Assembly: GCA_013054445.1 (NCBI GenBank)
Contig: JAAMPI010000756.1
Span: forward strand, 1 to 26,581
Source: Cudoniella acicularis
Lineage: Eukaryota; Ascomycota; Leotiomycetes; Helotiales; Helotiaceae
DNA length: 26,581 nucleotides
Direction: 5' to 3'
A program made the position numbers and the translations under genes. Shown here one piece after another: positions 1-10,940 of this stretch; the stretch's first letter is position 1, and each line of letters begins with the position of its first letter. A model generated the notes under the pieces. That model was not told the origin of the DNA, made no database searches, and was given only the letters and a program-made list of their open reading frames with translations.

Positions 1-2552
1 TGCTTCCTGAAGGTTATATCAAGATCAGCGAAGGCTTAGGAAAACTCTCAGAGAACACCTCTTCCACTCATTATTTGCGCATATCTCACTTCCGAGTCAA
101 GGTTTCTAGACGCGCTGGATTTGTGCAAAACGCGATATCGCGAAGCCGCGAAAAAAAGGGATATATCCAGCATCCTCTGTCTTATTGCAGCAGAGCTTCA
201 TCTCCGACGACGCGCTCACCTCTCCTGACCCAAATTGTCTGTTCTCACTTCTCACTCAGACCAGGCGAGGAAGGTATCTATTTCATCTTACGGTTTCGCA
301 GCCGCAAAATTCATTTCTCCGAGCTGCGAATCTGCGACCTGTCATTCAATTGAACAGTTTTTATCGGATCGAGGTTGCAGTATGGTTGGGTTTCTGGAAG
401 CGCTCGTTTGCGATTGTTCTCTTTCTCCTTTTCATCCATCCAGTCATCTCACGTTGTCTCAACCCACTTTCATTTTCACCTCATTTTCTCATCTTATCTC
501 CTCAGGGACTATCCCTCTCAAATTATCAACTTCGTCATGATTTCTACGTCATTTTAACTTCACTTCCATAACTCTATTCTCCAACCAAATCTTCCCTTAC
601 TCCGACCTTTTGCACAACCCCCATCATGACCTCCCCTCGCTTGCGATTTTTAGAACTCCCACCACTCACCAACTTGTACCACATCACCTCCAGCACCACT
701 CAATCAGTGGACGTGTCTCCTGCGACCACACTTCCCCTTCCCCTCCCCTCACCTCTCATACTATCCGGCCAACACATCATTTTCACATCACACACCTCAT
801 GCAGGACCATCTATTCACCACCATCCAATCCCACACTTGCACCCCATCATTCATCAATCTGAAAACCCAACCCAACCTATTTTGAGGCTATGCTGCATAT
901 CTACCTAGATGTGGATTATGTGGTACGGTGAACGACCTTATTCACGACCTCTTCTGGTGGGCCGGGTTAATGCGGTGCGATAGGCATGAATCGTGGATCG
1001 TCATGAATCAAAAATTGCCACTGGTTGCTTTCAGACTGCCAGGCTAACGGCGACCAGACAGAGTCACCGAGAAATTCAAGAATTTCAAAAAGAAGTAAAG
1101 TAGTAACCCACTGCCCGCAGCTCACAGCACCAAACATTCATCGCCACACCTCACCTCACACCCCACCCCAAGCCTGACTGACCTTGGCCCTTGAGTAACG
1201 GCCCGGCGGCGGCCACTTCAGCTACTGTATCACAATCCCCAAAACTCCGACCCCGAAGAGACAGTGCTCCCAACTAAACCCCGACCACTCAATTCAGCCT
1301 TCTTTTGGTCCCGCTAAGCCCTCCACTCACTGCACTTCCTTCTTCCATCACCCAAACCATAATCGTAATCATGCCGTATTACTCACTCAATCGTAACACT
1401 GCCCACAACTACAATCCCATTCACAATTCTAATCCCCAGGTACATGTAGTCAAAAAGCACAACAAGTGCACATACACACACATTCATACTCTCTTACTTC
1501 AAAATTCGAAAAATACAGTCCCAAAAATCTCAAATCCACTCACACATACACACTTGACTACCTAACTTTTCCCCCTTTCCCTTCTCATTTCCCCTTCCAA
1601 CTCCAACTCCAACTCCAAAGCACAATTAATCACCATTCCAAAAACAACGCCCCCTTCCCATCCCTCCCCTCCATCCTCAAAAAGTAAAAAACAAAACCCT
1701 CAAAATCAAGTGCCGGTAGCCTCCAACGGACTCAGTAGACCGTACCTTACTGCACAACATACATAAGAGACAATACTGTAGTAGCCAGCACACCGCACCT
1801 CACCTACGAGTATGTACAGTACAGTATAGTAGGAAAAGGAAAAAAGTATTGCTACGCCATCCATCACTCATCCACTCACCAACTACAAACTCCCTTTCCT
1901 CATGCCCTCAATTCCTGCACTCCACTGCACTTACTGTGCTTCCTCCCCAAAAAATGTCCGCCCGCTTTGCTGCCTACTACATGGCACCTGCCTGCTGGCT
2001 TCTTGCTGGGAGGACAGGAAGACTGACTGACAGGCTGGCTGGATGAATCGCTTCTTCAACCTTGATTCAGCCATGCTGTCACGGCCGTGGCCTTTTGGGA
2101 AAGGCCAGTGTACACCGTTGCCTGCCTGCGCCCTGACCCTCAGTGGTGACCGAGGAGGTCAATTTACAGGCCGCTGTGACGCCATGAGACTTTTCATTAC
2201 TAGGAGTAGGATTGGAGCCTTCACGCATGAAATCATTGTGGATCCCAAAATTCTCTCGTAGAAAGAATGAATGTATCTGTTATGTGCTATCTGTATCTGG
2301 AAGTGACTGACTATCATGAAAAGTAGAGAAGTCCTGGTTTCCTTCCATCTTCACCATTATTTCCATTCAAGCTTTGAATTGGAGATGTGCTGTAGGTAAC
2401 GACAGCGCTGTGCAAAAAGAAAACCATGAGAATAGCAAAAAGCAAAAAGCAATGCAAGCAAGCACGCAGGCAAAAGATAGAAATGCTCCCGCAAACGAGG
2501 GTCCCAGCAGGAAACAACCGTCGCCAATCAGTCCTCGTCAAACCGTCAACCA
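1..2552. other. Gene-free left flank, C/T-rich on + strand
   Basis: No open frame here resembles a protein I recognise and none joins into a spliced model. Roughly 420-1700 is strikingly rich in C and T on the + strand, with CA-repeat-like patches near 1465-1500 and 1540-1560. Such pyrimidine bias is typical of fungal promoters and 5' leaders on the coding strand, yet no + strand gene follows: the next gene is the 3' end of SPE2 on the minus strand. Near 1952 and 2043 two small ATG frames overlap by ATGA, but their products look random. A non-coding transcript, a very long promoter region or a lost gene are all possible. Confidence 0.5.
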
Positions 2553-4185
2553 TCAGCCATCATACTCGCCCAATCGAGGCGCGCCACCTTCCCACCCATC
2601 GCGTTCATAGTAGCGAAACACCAAATCGTACCCATCAAAGTCGTGGACGATCCGATCGATGCGTCTATATCCTTTGATCTTCTCCATCTTAGCGCTTCGA
2701 ATCTTGCCATGGTCGACGATCGATTCGCCAAGGAGGCCCAATTCGCGACCCTCGATCGAATTGGCCTTTGCTTCGAAGAGCGTGACACTGAAACGGCCAG
2801 GTTTGAAGATGTTCACGACGTGCTCGATGACCTCGACCGTCTCGCGTCCGCTTTGGCGGCCTGGCACGTTGGTCTCGAAGGAAGCATACGAGCATTGAGG
2901 CTCAGGCGTGACGTGAACCGTGAAGTAATGCGTTGCTGTGCCCGCCTGATCTGGAGCGGGAATGACTCCATTGGCGGAGAATCCACACGGTGTGAAGAGA
3001 TAGGCATCAACGCGTGCATCGGGGTATCTGCTGGTAGGATAGACTTCCGATAGACCGCAAGCCTCGGAGACTACCGTACCCAAAGCGTGCCCCTCCGTGC
3101 TAAGTTCTTCGGGAAATCCGACATCATCGTCTGGAGTGATGACTCCATTATCAGAGGAGGTGTTGCTAAAGACGTCGAATGATTCATCAGTGCTTTCAGT
3201 GGTGGTCCCACTGATGGTTGAGTTTGTCATATCACTAAGATCCCCCAAGCTCTTCGCGGCCTCCTTTCGAGCTTCTGCAGCCCGGGCAGCATATTTGCCT
3301 TCTGCGACCGCACTCGCATTTTCTAGATAGAACTGTTTGGCATTCTCGACCTCGAGATCTGTCATCAGAACCTCAAGTGTCTCATCATCGTTGCCCAAGG
3401 CACACTGTCCGACAGCGTATGCTGAGCTGACAGGGATATTCAAAAGCCTGGTTGGAGTTGTAATTCTCTCACCGTCAGGGGTTCTTGGTGGCGTAAGAGC
3501 AGAGTTAGGGGATGTCAAGTAGAGATACCAATGGTCTCCATTCATCTTCCCAACCATGTAAGCACTTCCTCCAGTAAACATATCGTCAAGAAATTTGACC
3601 TCATGTTTCCAGCTGCGATGGGGTCCGTGCTGCTTGTCAGGAAACAAAAAGTTCTTTCGGCTGTAGAAAACTCGGTAAGGTGTAGCAGCAGTTGTGATTT
3701 CATCCAGGGATCGAGTGTTGTGAGAAGGGAACCCAGCATCCACTGCAGCGATCCTCAACATCCGGCGTAGTCCAAGCAGAAGAGTTGTTGTTCCACAAGT
3801 CTTGAGAATTAGCTTGTGTGGGAAGACGAACATGCTAGACTCGGAAAGGAGGTAGGCATCGATATGATCTGATTCCACAACGGAGAGGACTTTGCAATTG
3901 ACCAAATCCAGCATCTCCTTCCATGTCTCAGCGGGAACTGCCTTGAGACCATCTTTCTTGGTTCCGGGAGGAAGAGTATCTTGGTCCGGAGCGAACCAGA
4001 CCTCTAGCAACTTTTCGGGGCCTGATCAAATCATCAGTGAATTCCAGACAGCACAATTTGTTGAGCTCACCTTCGAAAGCATTGCTGCTATCAAGATCGA
4101 TAGTAGCCTCACGATTGATCGTAAGATGAGGGGTACCTTCAGAAGGCGAGAAAGTATACTGGGATGGAATATCGAGGTTGACCAT
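2553..4185 (-). CDS. SPE2: S-adenosylmethionine decarboxylase proenzyme
   Basis: Decarboxylates S-adenosylmethionine to supply the aminopropyl donor for spermidine and spermine synthesis in the cytosol. Two exons on the minus strand: 4185-4071 and 4021-2553, with a 49-nt intron 4070-4022 (GTGAGC...TCAG) that restores the family motif NAFEGPEKLLEVWF across the splice. The product is about 527 aa. The proenzyme self-cleavage site is visible as LLSESSMFVF, with cleavage expected between Glu99 and Ser100, where Ser becomes the pyruvoyl group. The catalytic Cys lies in KTCGTT (about residue 114). A long low-complexity acidic Ser/Thr insertion (NSTISGTTTESTDESFDVFS region) makes it longer than the roughly 400-aa yeast enzyme, as is usual for filamentous fungi. 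The start ATG at 4185 gives the short N-terminus ending in NREATIDLDSSNAFEG, which fits the family. I saw no upstream ATG within about 300 nt of the leader. Confidence 0.96.
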
Positions 4186-6819
4186 AACTACTTGAATGGA
4201 TCAACAGTCTTGGGATATTTTGGTTCAAGTTTTTTCAAGGTGATACGCCGATCGAAATGCTTTTCTTGGTTGGCAAGTACCGTGAAGCACTATCTGCCAC
4301 CCAGACGAACCTTGCGGTGTTCGTCTGAGAAGAGAAGGCCCACAGAACCGTGGGGAATATGATGTGCTGGCGGAGCCAGCTAAATGGGCAATGTATAAAC
4401 GTCTCGTAGGGGACGTTATGGAGGTCGGGTGCACAAGGGGATGAAAAAGTCCTTTGCGGAAGGAATGTTGGCTCTTGCTGTGGTCCTCGCTCTGTAGATG
4501 CCGATACCGTACGTAGATATCGGGTCTAGCAGACGAGGTTGATCTGCAGTCTGTGGATTTCGAGTGTATCTGTTATGGGGGCGTGGCTGGTGCTATCGAG
4601 GCCTGGAAATAAAAATGTTAGCGACATTCCCAAAAGATAAAAGAGGTTATGTGAAGTTGGTTTGCATGGTACGTTTGCCAATTGAGGGGGTGTTCACTCA
4701 ATCAGCATTCTATCAATCTCCTGATAACCTGCGCACAGGAAAACAGGCCCGGGGTTGGGGAGACACAAACTGTGCCAGATTAAGACGAAATGGAGAAAAG
4801 CCTTACTTGGCTGGCTTGGACAAGAATCGGAGTAGATCTTTGGTGCTCATAGAGGAATTGAAGAGAATTTATAAAGTGTAGTCCCGCAGCCTAGTGTCTG
4901 AGACACTGCGTGAATAATTGCGGGAGTTTCGCGGGGCTCAAACCGTGGGATTCATTGAGAGAAGGTAGCGTGGTAGGTGTCCGAGGAGCGTTCTCGGGCG
5001 GGGTGCGCAAAGGTGAGGAAGCTCGCGATGATATTGTTAATTTGGTGGTTGTGGGTGTGAATGTGCTTTGATTTTCGAAAAAATCTTTGTCGTGTGCTTT
5101 AAGTTGGCGGGGCGGGCTGGAACGTCATCCGGTAGTCAGTGCCTGTAACGCCAAACGCTAGGAACAAGGCAGCACTTACCACAACCACAGTTGTCAATCG
5201 CTGGCAGAGCGAGAAAAAGCTCTAGAAGACGCCTTGGAGTAACTGCGGAGCTACCACTTGGATTCAGACTTCACAGACCCAAGAATGGTGGCGAGTGACG
5301 GTCTTTAAAAGCGATCGAGGTGCTGTGATGAGTGATTTTTGGGATTTTTCAATTGGGCGCGACTGCTTTTTGGGCGTCAAGCTCCCCCTGTTGTTGGCCG
5401 GACAAGAAGCCCCTTTCCGTCAAAAAGCCTTTTCTACGGGTAACCCCACCAAGCTTCAAACAAACGTAATCAGGTTTCGTTTTCTTTTTCCCTTCCTGCT
5501 ACTTGTACGAGTACTTCTTTACACCCTGCATCTCCTGGTACGTCTTCATGGAGTGGTGGAACGTTCTGTGTTTTTGGGCAGCTTGCTGAAGCCTAGGTGT
5601 ATACATCATCTGAACTAACCATTAATCCAGTAATTTTTGGAGCAATCGAACGCATTAATTCAGCATACTCATTAGAATTTTTATGGAGTTTTATCGGAAA
5701 GAGGGTTTTCACGAATTTCAATTCCCTTTGCTTGAAACTAAGATCAGCTGTTCCTAATAAAAATTGCGAACAGAATCGTCATTGACGAGTGTCTTCGGCC
5801 TCAACTGCTTTGTTCCACGAAGTCCGTGGAATGGCAACTCCTTTGAAATACAAGGGTCCGTTTCACAGATTTGCTGCATTTTGTGTTCTACTGTGTTGCT
5901 AGACTCTCAAATCTGCAAGATTCCATGTTGGGACCTTGCTGAGCACGTGTTTTAATCTGGATCATCTCGACCAGGCATTTTCCAGCACAATAAAATTCTC
6001 AAGTATACTTGCATCCAAGTTACCAAACTGAAATCCACTCATTCGAGGTTGGTCATAATACTCAAGAGTGTGGATGTGTTTGACTTACAATTTGTCTCCT
6101 TGCCACTGCTGGCATTAGACCTTAACATTCAGAGTGTTGGCCTGATAGATGAAGCCACATCTGGGAATCAACTTCAAAATCCAATCATAGTCTAGCGAGA
6201 TCCTAATTTTGGGGCTTTAGATATAAGCTTGTTAGTATTGCTAGGTTGTTTCTAGTGCTTCACAGGTGACAGGATAGAGAGGGAGGTAATTTATGTCTCT
6301 TTCTTCTGAGCTTTGTTTTAAAACTTCCTCCACCTACTAATTAGATCCGACAGTTTTATGCAACAGATAAGTCTTGAAACGGAGTCCATATATAAGCCCG
6401 AGATGATAGGGACACCTCAAGGCTCGAATACGAGAACTTAAAATCAGATGATGGTAATCCCTGATAGATTGCTTTCCTCATATTAAAGTACGGCTGTCGA
6501 CTATCTTTTGAGTATGCTGAGCAGCAAAAGTGGAGGATTTAGTTCCGAGAGAAGCCGCAGAGTGCGGAAAGGGGAAGGTGTGAAGTGACGGAATAAACAA
6601 GAAAGTATTCAGATACTCGAGGTTCGAATTACAACTTCGATGCTCATCAGAGTACTAGCCCTCCCAATATCTTGTAAATTATAGATAACACCTGGAAATA
6701 CACGGAAACGCAGCAACACCATTCCAACACCTCACCTCACCTCATTTCAACCCCAAAACAACACCCAGCCCACGCTCCACACTCCACACTTCATCTTTCA
6801 GTACTCCAAAACCCTCCCC
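4186..6819. other. Long intergenic region upstream of SPE2
   Basis: The first part (about 4200-5150) is purine-rich on the + strand, so pyrimidine-rich on the SPE2 coding strand, as expected for the SPE2 leader and promoter. About 5300-6700 is more A/T-rich and holds only short random-looking frames. I see no tRNA, no recognisable transposon end and no coding homology. Frames at 4564-4881 and 5295-5618 look like chance ORFs. Confidence 0.5.
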
Positions 6820-7764
6820 TCACTCCCCACCAACAGAAACAAATATCCCCTCTTTCTTCTCCCCACCACTACCAAACAACCCCCTCTTCCCACGCGATCG
6901 ACTAACTGCAACATGGATACTCGGAGTACGGTTATAGTTATACACGCTCTCCCTTTCGGATTTTGCTTCTAAGAGTCGAGGGCGGTGTCGAGAATGGGAA
7001 GGCGATTCGAGAATTGGAGGGGTTGGAGGGCCGTATGGTACGAGGATGGTAGGTATCATGGTTGAGGGTGAGAAGGTATGTTTAGTGAGAGATGTGGCAG
7101 CGCCGCAGTTGCAGGAACCAATGCACTTCGGGGAGTGCTGAAAGCTCAACTGGCCGAAGTTATCAACCCGCATGTTCATGCCTCGCGGGGAATTGAAATT
7201 CCCCCGCCAGTCTCCACTGCTTCTCTCCCTAGTGTCGTCGATAATAGTTGGCTTGGAGCTACTAGTCTTAGACTTCGCAACTTTAGTTCCCAGCTCCGAG
7301 ATCTTGTCCAAGATTTCTTTTGCTCCCTGCTCGGACTTCTTTTCCAGGGAAGCGAGTCGTTTAGTCATTTTCTCGTCCCGGTCTGCCATTTCTTTCATCA
7401 CGCCTTGAATATCCTTCTCTGTATTAACCTTGAGAGTGAAAATTTCAGTCTCTAATTCGGAGAGGCGATTCGTGACGGTAGGCAATATTGATGAGGCGAG
7501 ACGGGTCTGGAAATCCCCAAGGGTTTTAATGTGACTGCCGAGAATGCCTTGGTCGTAATTGTATTGGATGATGTCAACCTTCCCCCCATGGAGCTTTTGG
7601 ATGTCAGTATTAACTGTTGATTTCCAAGGAGTGATCTCATTGGTCTTGAGAGTTTCCAGTGCTTGAAGGCGAGGTTGGAAATCATTGTTGTTCAAGTTCT
7701 TAAGAGCAGTAGGTCGAGTGTGATAGCTAGGAAATGGAGAAAAATTCGGGTTTCTGTACGCCAT
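6820..7764 (-). CDS. Hypothetical coiled-coil protein
   Basis: Single uninterrupted frame of 314 aa starting at a genuine ATG (7764). I do not recognise the family. The N-terminal 60 residues are Pro/Asn-rich. About residues 85-170 have heptad-like Leu/Ile spacing with many Glu and Lys (for example NRLSELETEIFTLKVNTEKD and the following stretch to KVAKSK), which predicts a coiled coil. A Ser-rich linker follows, then a small Cys cluster (CIGSCNCGAA, about residues 217-226). The C-terminus is Pro/Ser/Arg/Gly-rich and disordered-looking. No signal peptide or membrane segment is visible. The region beyond the stop is strongly pyrimidine-rich on the + strand. It stands alone between SPE2 and the mL57 gene. 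Codon usage looks ordinary and the frame is long, so I accept it as real, but extra exons upstream cannot be excluded. Confidence 0.65.
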   Translation of the reverse strand: MAYRNPNFSPFPSYHTRPTALKNLNNNDFQPRLQALETLKTNEITPWKSTVNTDIQKLHGGKVDIIQYNYDQGILGSHIKTLGDFQTRLASSILPTVTNRLSELETEIFTLKVNTEKDIQGVMKEMADRDEKMTKRLASLEKKSEQGAKEILDKISELGTKVAKSKTSSSKPTIIDDTRERSSGDWRGNFNSPRGMNMRVDNFGQLSFQHSPKCIGSCNCGAATSLTKHTFSPSTMIPTILVPYGPPTPPILESPSHSRHRPRLLEAKSERESVYNYNRTPSIHVAVSRSRGKRGLFGSGGEKKEGIFVSVGGE

Positions 7765-8138
7765 ACTTTTAACTATTGGGAAACAGATGGTTTTTCAAGT
7801 CGGCGAGTATCAGAATTTTCGTCAAATGAGTGCACAAGTAAACCAGTACCAACACATAGGTTAAGACCCGTTCCTATTTGAAGTCTTACGAACGAAGAAC
7901 TCGTGATCTTGGATGCCACTGGGCCATGACTACAAGGGTTAAAATGTATAAGCAAAACGCCAGAAAATCAAATAGTTTACCATAGAGCGTCGGTACTCGC
8001 AGATACTTAAGATAATTGCCCGTTGAAATACTAAGAAATTGCGATGACGGGTTTGACTCTTGCCCACGACTTGTGGGAGACTTGGTATTGTACAATATTC
8101 TACAACACTCCGACACTCCAACCATGCTATACAACCCA
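7765..8138. other. Intergenic, with tRNA-promoter-like boxes
   Basis: No convincing protein gene. On the minus strand there is an A-box-like string TAGCATGGTTGG (8118-8129) followed about 70 nt on by a weaker B-box-like string GAGTCAAACCC (8049-8059). A second A-box-like string TGGCCCAGTGG lies at 7916-7926. No cloverleaf can be folded around them. See the finding on a possible tRNA-derived element. Confidence 0.35.
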
Positions 8139-9021
8139 CTATAATATGCCCAAAGGTGCCAGAACTTTCTCTCTTGCTATTTGAGCCGCCACGGCACCAC
8201 CCCTCTGCAGTGCGATTGCTCCAATGATTGCATAAATCCCGGTATTTAGAACAACATCAATCCCCGAGGAGTCCAATTTATCAATCTAACATCGGTCAGC
8301 ATGACTGCATAAATAGTGTTTGCGTTTTCCCTACATTTCTTGGTCGCCATCTGATGATCTCCCTCATCCCCAACTGAGTTGCTAAATTAGCAAGCCGTGT
8401 CTTCGTCAAAACTTCTCCTATCGGTGTTTTCGACAAGTTTGCCAATCCTTCCAACGCAGGATGTGTAAAAGGTTGCCGGCCATCGCTAGCTACTAGCGCT
8501 GATTGTGTCTGAGTACCAGAGTGTGATTGTACCAGTGCTAAATTTGTCTGCAGATTTAGAATCCGTCGCCCTGTAAATCTTGCTTAGTATGTGATGGCCT
8601 TCTCCCACAATCAAAATACCATACCGAAAAACGCTAGCCTGTCATTGAAGCCTCTCCGCCCTTGATCGAAACTCTTGTGGGTAATTGCCAGCCATTTGAC
8701 CTCCTCCGAGAGCAATCGGTCTCCTCCTGGTCCCAAAAGGTTGACATAGAATCGGTCTAATTTTTCCGGATCGTTATTGCATTCGAACACTTTCTTCGGG
8801 TCTACTGGCTTCCAAGGATAGGGAGCTTTCATCTCCTCTGGTGTATATGACCATCGCGGCCGCTCCGCTGGGTCCGTCTCCCATTTGGCGTCACACCTCG
8901 AGGAGGACGAGATCTGCCGTATTGAGGCCGTTCGAGAGGATATCGAATTCGAACATTCGCATACTGGCCTTGCTCGTCTTATAAAACTTCGAAGGGGTCG
9001 AGTTGCTGTGCGTAAAGCCAT
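8139..9021 (-). CDS. MRPL15: Mitochondrial large-subunit ribosomal protein mL57 (RNase III fold)
   Basis: Nuclear-encoded structural protein of the mitochondrial 54S subunit, built on an RNase III domain. Three exons on the minus strand: 9021-8625, 8570-8335 and 8285-8139. The introns are 8624-8571 (GTATGG...ACAG, 54 nt) and 8334-8286 (GTAGGG...TTAG with GCTGACC branch site, 49 nt). Joined, they read without a stop for 259 aa, close to the 253 aa of yeast MrpL15. The first 45 or so residues are Arg/Ser-rich without acidic residues, a typical mitochondrial presequence. The RNase III signature is present but altered: NDRLAFFGRRIL stands where an active enzyme has NERLEFLGDAVL. Near the end IYAIIGAIALQRGG replaces the EAxIGAIYLDGG block. 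The catalytic acids are therefore missing, as known for this ribosomal family. The gene is divergent from RTT109, with 212 bp between the start codons. Confidence 0.93.
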
Positions 9022-9233
9022 TATAATATCCTTGTGTGATTCCTTGCATCAGCGTCTGCTTTGATCTGGTCGATGTGCATGTTGAAGCTCCAGAATTTAT
9101 TTTGGCGCTAGACCATTTCAAGCCAGCCCTTGTCAAGTCGCGCTTCGCGACCTCCGGAGGACCTCCCTTCTTCCAATGTTCAGCTTCTCATCTGGACGAA
9201 CATGAGCTCAATATTTTGGTATGTTATTTGAAC
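9022..9233. promoter_or_regulatory. Divergent promoter between mL57 gene and RTT109
   Basis: Only 212 bp separate the two ATGs, so both promoters and leaders must lie here. The RTT109 frame stays open upstream to 9036 but contains no ATG before 9234. A GT-rich string at about 9219-9225 (GGTATGT) could be a 5'-leader splice donor, but no acceptor can be assigned. Confidence 0.55.
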
Positions 9234-10940
9234 ATGGATGCTCATGAGAGGCTTATCTCCAAAGCATCAATTGCCTCTCCAACATTGCTCCAGCAACTCG
9301 CTCCGCTCCTGCCCAAAGACATCAGCTTCAAAATATACCACCTCTCGACCCCACCAACCCGAACATCAGCAATTTATCATGCACCTCCAGCTGCACGGCC
9401 GGATCGAACATATTGCGAAAGTCACTTTCTAACCGCCTCAATTCGAGCAAAATCTGCCGATAATGAAGTCGACTTTGTGGATGTGCTGGTCTATGCGATC
9501 GAGATTCTGATTTATTCAACTGCATACGATACAACATTTTTCGTCTCGAAAGCAGACTCTACGGGCTACCTGCATCTTCTCAATCTACCGAAAGGCACAC
9601 CTTCACCTATAAGAGACATCAGCGTCACGTTCTTAAAACATCTCATCGAACATCACCAAAGACCCAATATTCGGAGTGTCGTTTCGCTCTTTGCACGAGC
9701 TCAGGATCAGTATCTGTTTCCGGGAAGTGTTGAATACAGCGGTAAGCATGTTTTGGACGACCGCGGGTTGGTTCGCTGGTGGTGTCGTGTTCTCGATCCC
9801 TTGATCGAACAGCCAAAGACCTCTCTACAACGAACTAGACGACAATGGGACAACATCAAAGGCTATTTGATCATCCCAGGGCTCGATGCTCATGAAACTC
9901 GTTCATGTGTACCTAAAAGACTATCTTCTAGTACTCCAACATGGACAATTGGACATCCCCTTCAGGAAATTTCTCACCACCCTCACGATGCTCCGCCGCG
10001 CTGCTTGATTCCACACTTTCCAGATGATCCTAAGGCGAGGTTTTTGGATGAACTTGATGATGAGATCACCAAAGGACAAGATAAACTAAATGGTCAGTGG
10101 AGAAGCGTGAAGACAATCGATCAGTTTTGGGAAATGATGGCATTTCGACAAGAATGCTCAGCTGGAAGGATGGTGGGTTTCATATGGATAGTGTTTAATC
10201 CGCCAGTTCAAAAGGAAGATGCAGATCAAATTATGAGTGACACCCAGAGCACTGCAATGACTGTGGAAGACCGTATATGGGACTCGTCCTTATCAACAAT
10301 ACCGAATACTACGACTTTCCCCATCACTCCCTTAATATCGTTCAATGCATCAAGTCAGACGCAGCCTATCAGTTCACCGCTCAAAGCTGAAGATGACGAA
10401 GTACCAACTGCTTCGCAGCAGTCTATCTCAAAACGCACTCCTCGAACTCCTCCAAAAAAGAAGAAACTGACAGGACCCATCATTCCAAGGGAGCCAAGGA
10501 TCAAAACCGAGAACAAAAACTACCTTCTGGCCATGTCAGAAATCTCCGCGTACTATATCTGGCAACCTGATGGTAGAGGACAGGTCATTGTGGACGAGTC
10601 GGATTACAAACGAATCACTGAACTGCTTCTCCGGTTGGACTTCGCGAATCTAAAGCTGGCATCTTCAAGCTCGAGGCGTTGGATTAATGAGGTTCGGTCT
10701 GGCGCTTCAGGAAGCATGAGCGAGGCTTGGGGTCAGACCGTTACTGGAACCAAAGACTTCCAGTCACGGATTGCCACTAGTGCGGCGGGTGTCAACACCC
10801 TCAGTGTAGGGCTAGTCAGGAAGAAAAGGAAAGGGAACGAAGAATCCCAGAACCCATCACCGGCTCCAGCTGCTTTTTCATCGGCTGCATCCGTTAACGT
10901 CCTGGGCGCTGGTATGATTCGGAAAAAGGCAAAAGTTTAA
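9234..10940 (+). CDS. RTT109: Histone H3-K56 acetyltransferase Rtt109 (KAT11 family)
   Basis: Acetylates newly made histone H3 on Lys56 (and N-terminal lysines) with Vps75/Asf1 chaperones during replication-coupled nucleosome assembly in the nucleus. Single exon of 568 aa. The start is the first ATG in the frame (MDAHERLISK); the frame is open 66 codons further up but without an ATG. Family blocks in order: LPKDISFKIYHLSTPP near residue 27, DRTYCESHFLT near 58, RGLVRWWCRVLDPLIE near 177, and the core PPRCLIPHFPDDPKARFLDE near 254-273. In that core the Asp pair (264-265) and the following Lys267 match the conserved acidic pair and autoacetylated lysine of yeast Rtt109 (Asp287/Asp288, Lys290). 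WRSVKTIDQFWEMMAFRQEC follows. After a disordered insert with a basic PPKKKKL stretch, the typical C-terminal block YYIWQPDGRGQVIVDESDYK appears. The tail ends in two basic RKK motifs, probable nuclear localisation signals. Confidence 0.96.
   Translation: MDAHERLISKASIASPTLLQQLAPLLPKDISFKIYHLSTPPTRTSAIYHAPPAARPDRTYCESHFLTASIRAKSADNEVDFVDVLVYAIEILIYSTAYDTTFFVSKADSTGYLHLLNLPKGTPSPIRDISVTFLKHLIEHHQRPNIRSVVSLFARAQDQYLFPGSVEYSGKHVLDDRGLVRWWCRVLDPLIEQPKTSLQRTRRQWDNIKGYLIIPGLDAHETRSCVPKRLSSSTPTWTIGHPLQEISHHPHDAPPRCLIPHFPDDPKARFLDELDDEITKGQDKLNGQWRSVKTIDQFWEMMAFRQECSAGRMVGFIWIVFNPPVQKEDADQIMSDTQSTAMTVEDRIWDSSLSTIPNTTTFPITPLISFNASSQTQPISSPLKAEDDEVPTASQQSISKRTPRTPPKKKKLTGPIIPREPRIKTENKNYLLAMSEISAYYIWQPDGRGQVIVDESDYKRITELLLRLDFANLKLASSSSRRWINEVRSGASGSMSEAWGQTVTGTKDFQSRIATSAAGVNTLSVGLVRKKRKGNEESQNPSPAPAAFSSAASVNVLGAGMIRKKAKV

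Noticed and set aside
3..353. Open frame from the left edge (117 codons), possible 3' end of a gene
   Set aside because: Composition looks random (many Arg/Ser, no recognisable motif) and nothing upstream is visible to support it.
1849..2261. Two small + strand frames overlapping by ATGA
   Set aside because: The products resemble translated low-complexity DNA, and ATGA overlap is not meaningful in a fungal nucleus.
2643..3053. 136-codon + strand frame
   Set aside because: Antisense shadow of the SPE2 coding exon.
4225..4434. Possible regulatory uORF in the SPE2 leader
   Set aside because: The frame starts with GTG and has no ATG; no ATG was seen in the roughly 300 nt upstream of the SPE2 start.
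6621..6630. GGTTCGAATT, resembling a tRNA B-box
   Set aside because: No A-box at suitable distance and no acceptor-stem pairing around it.
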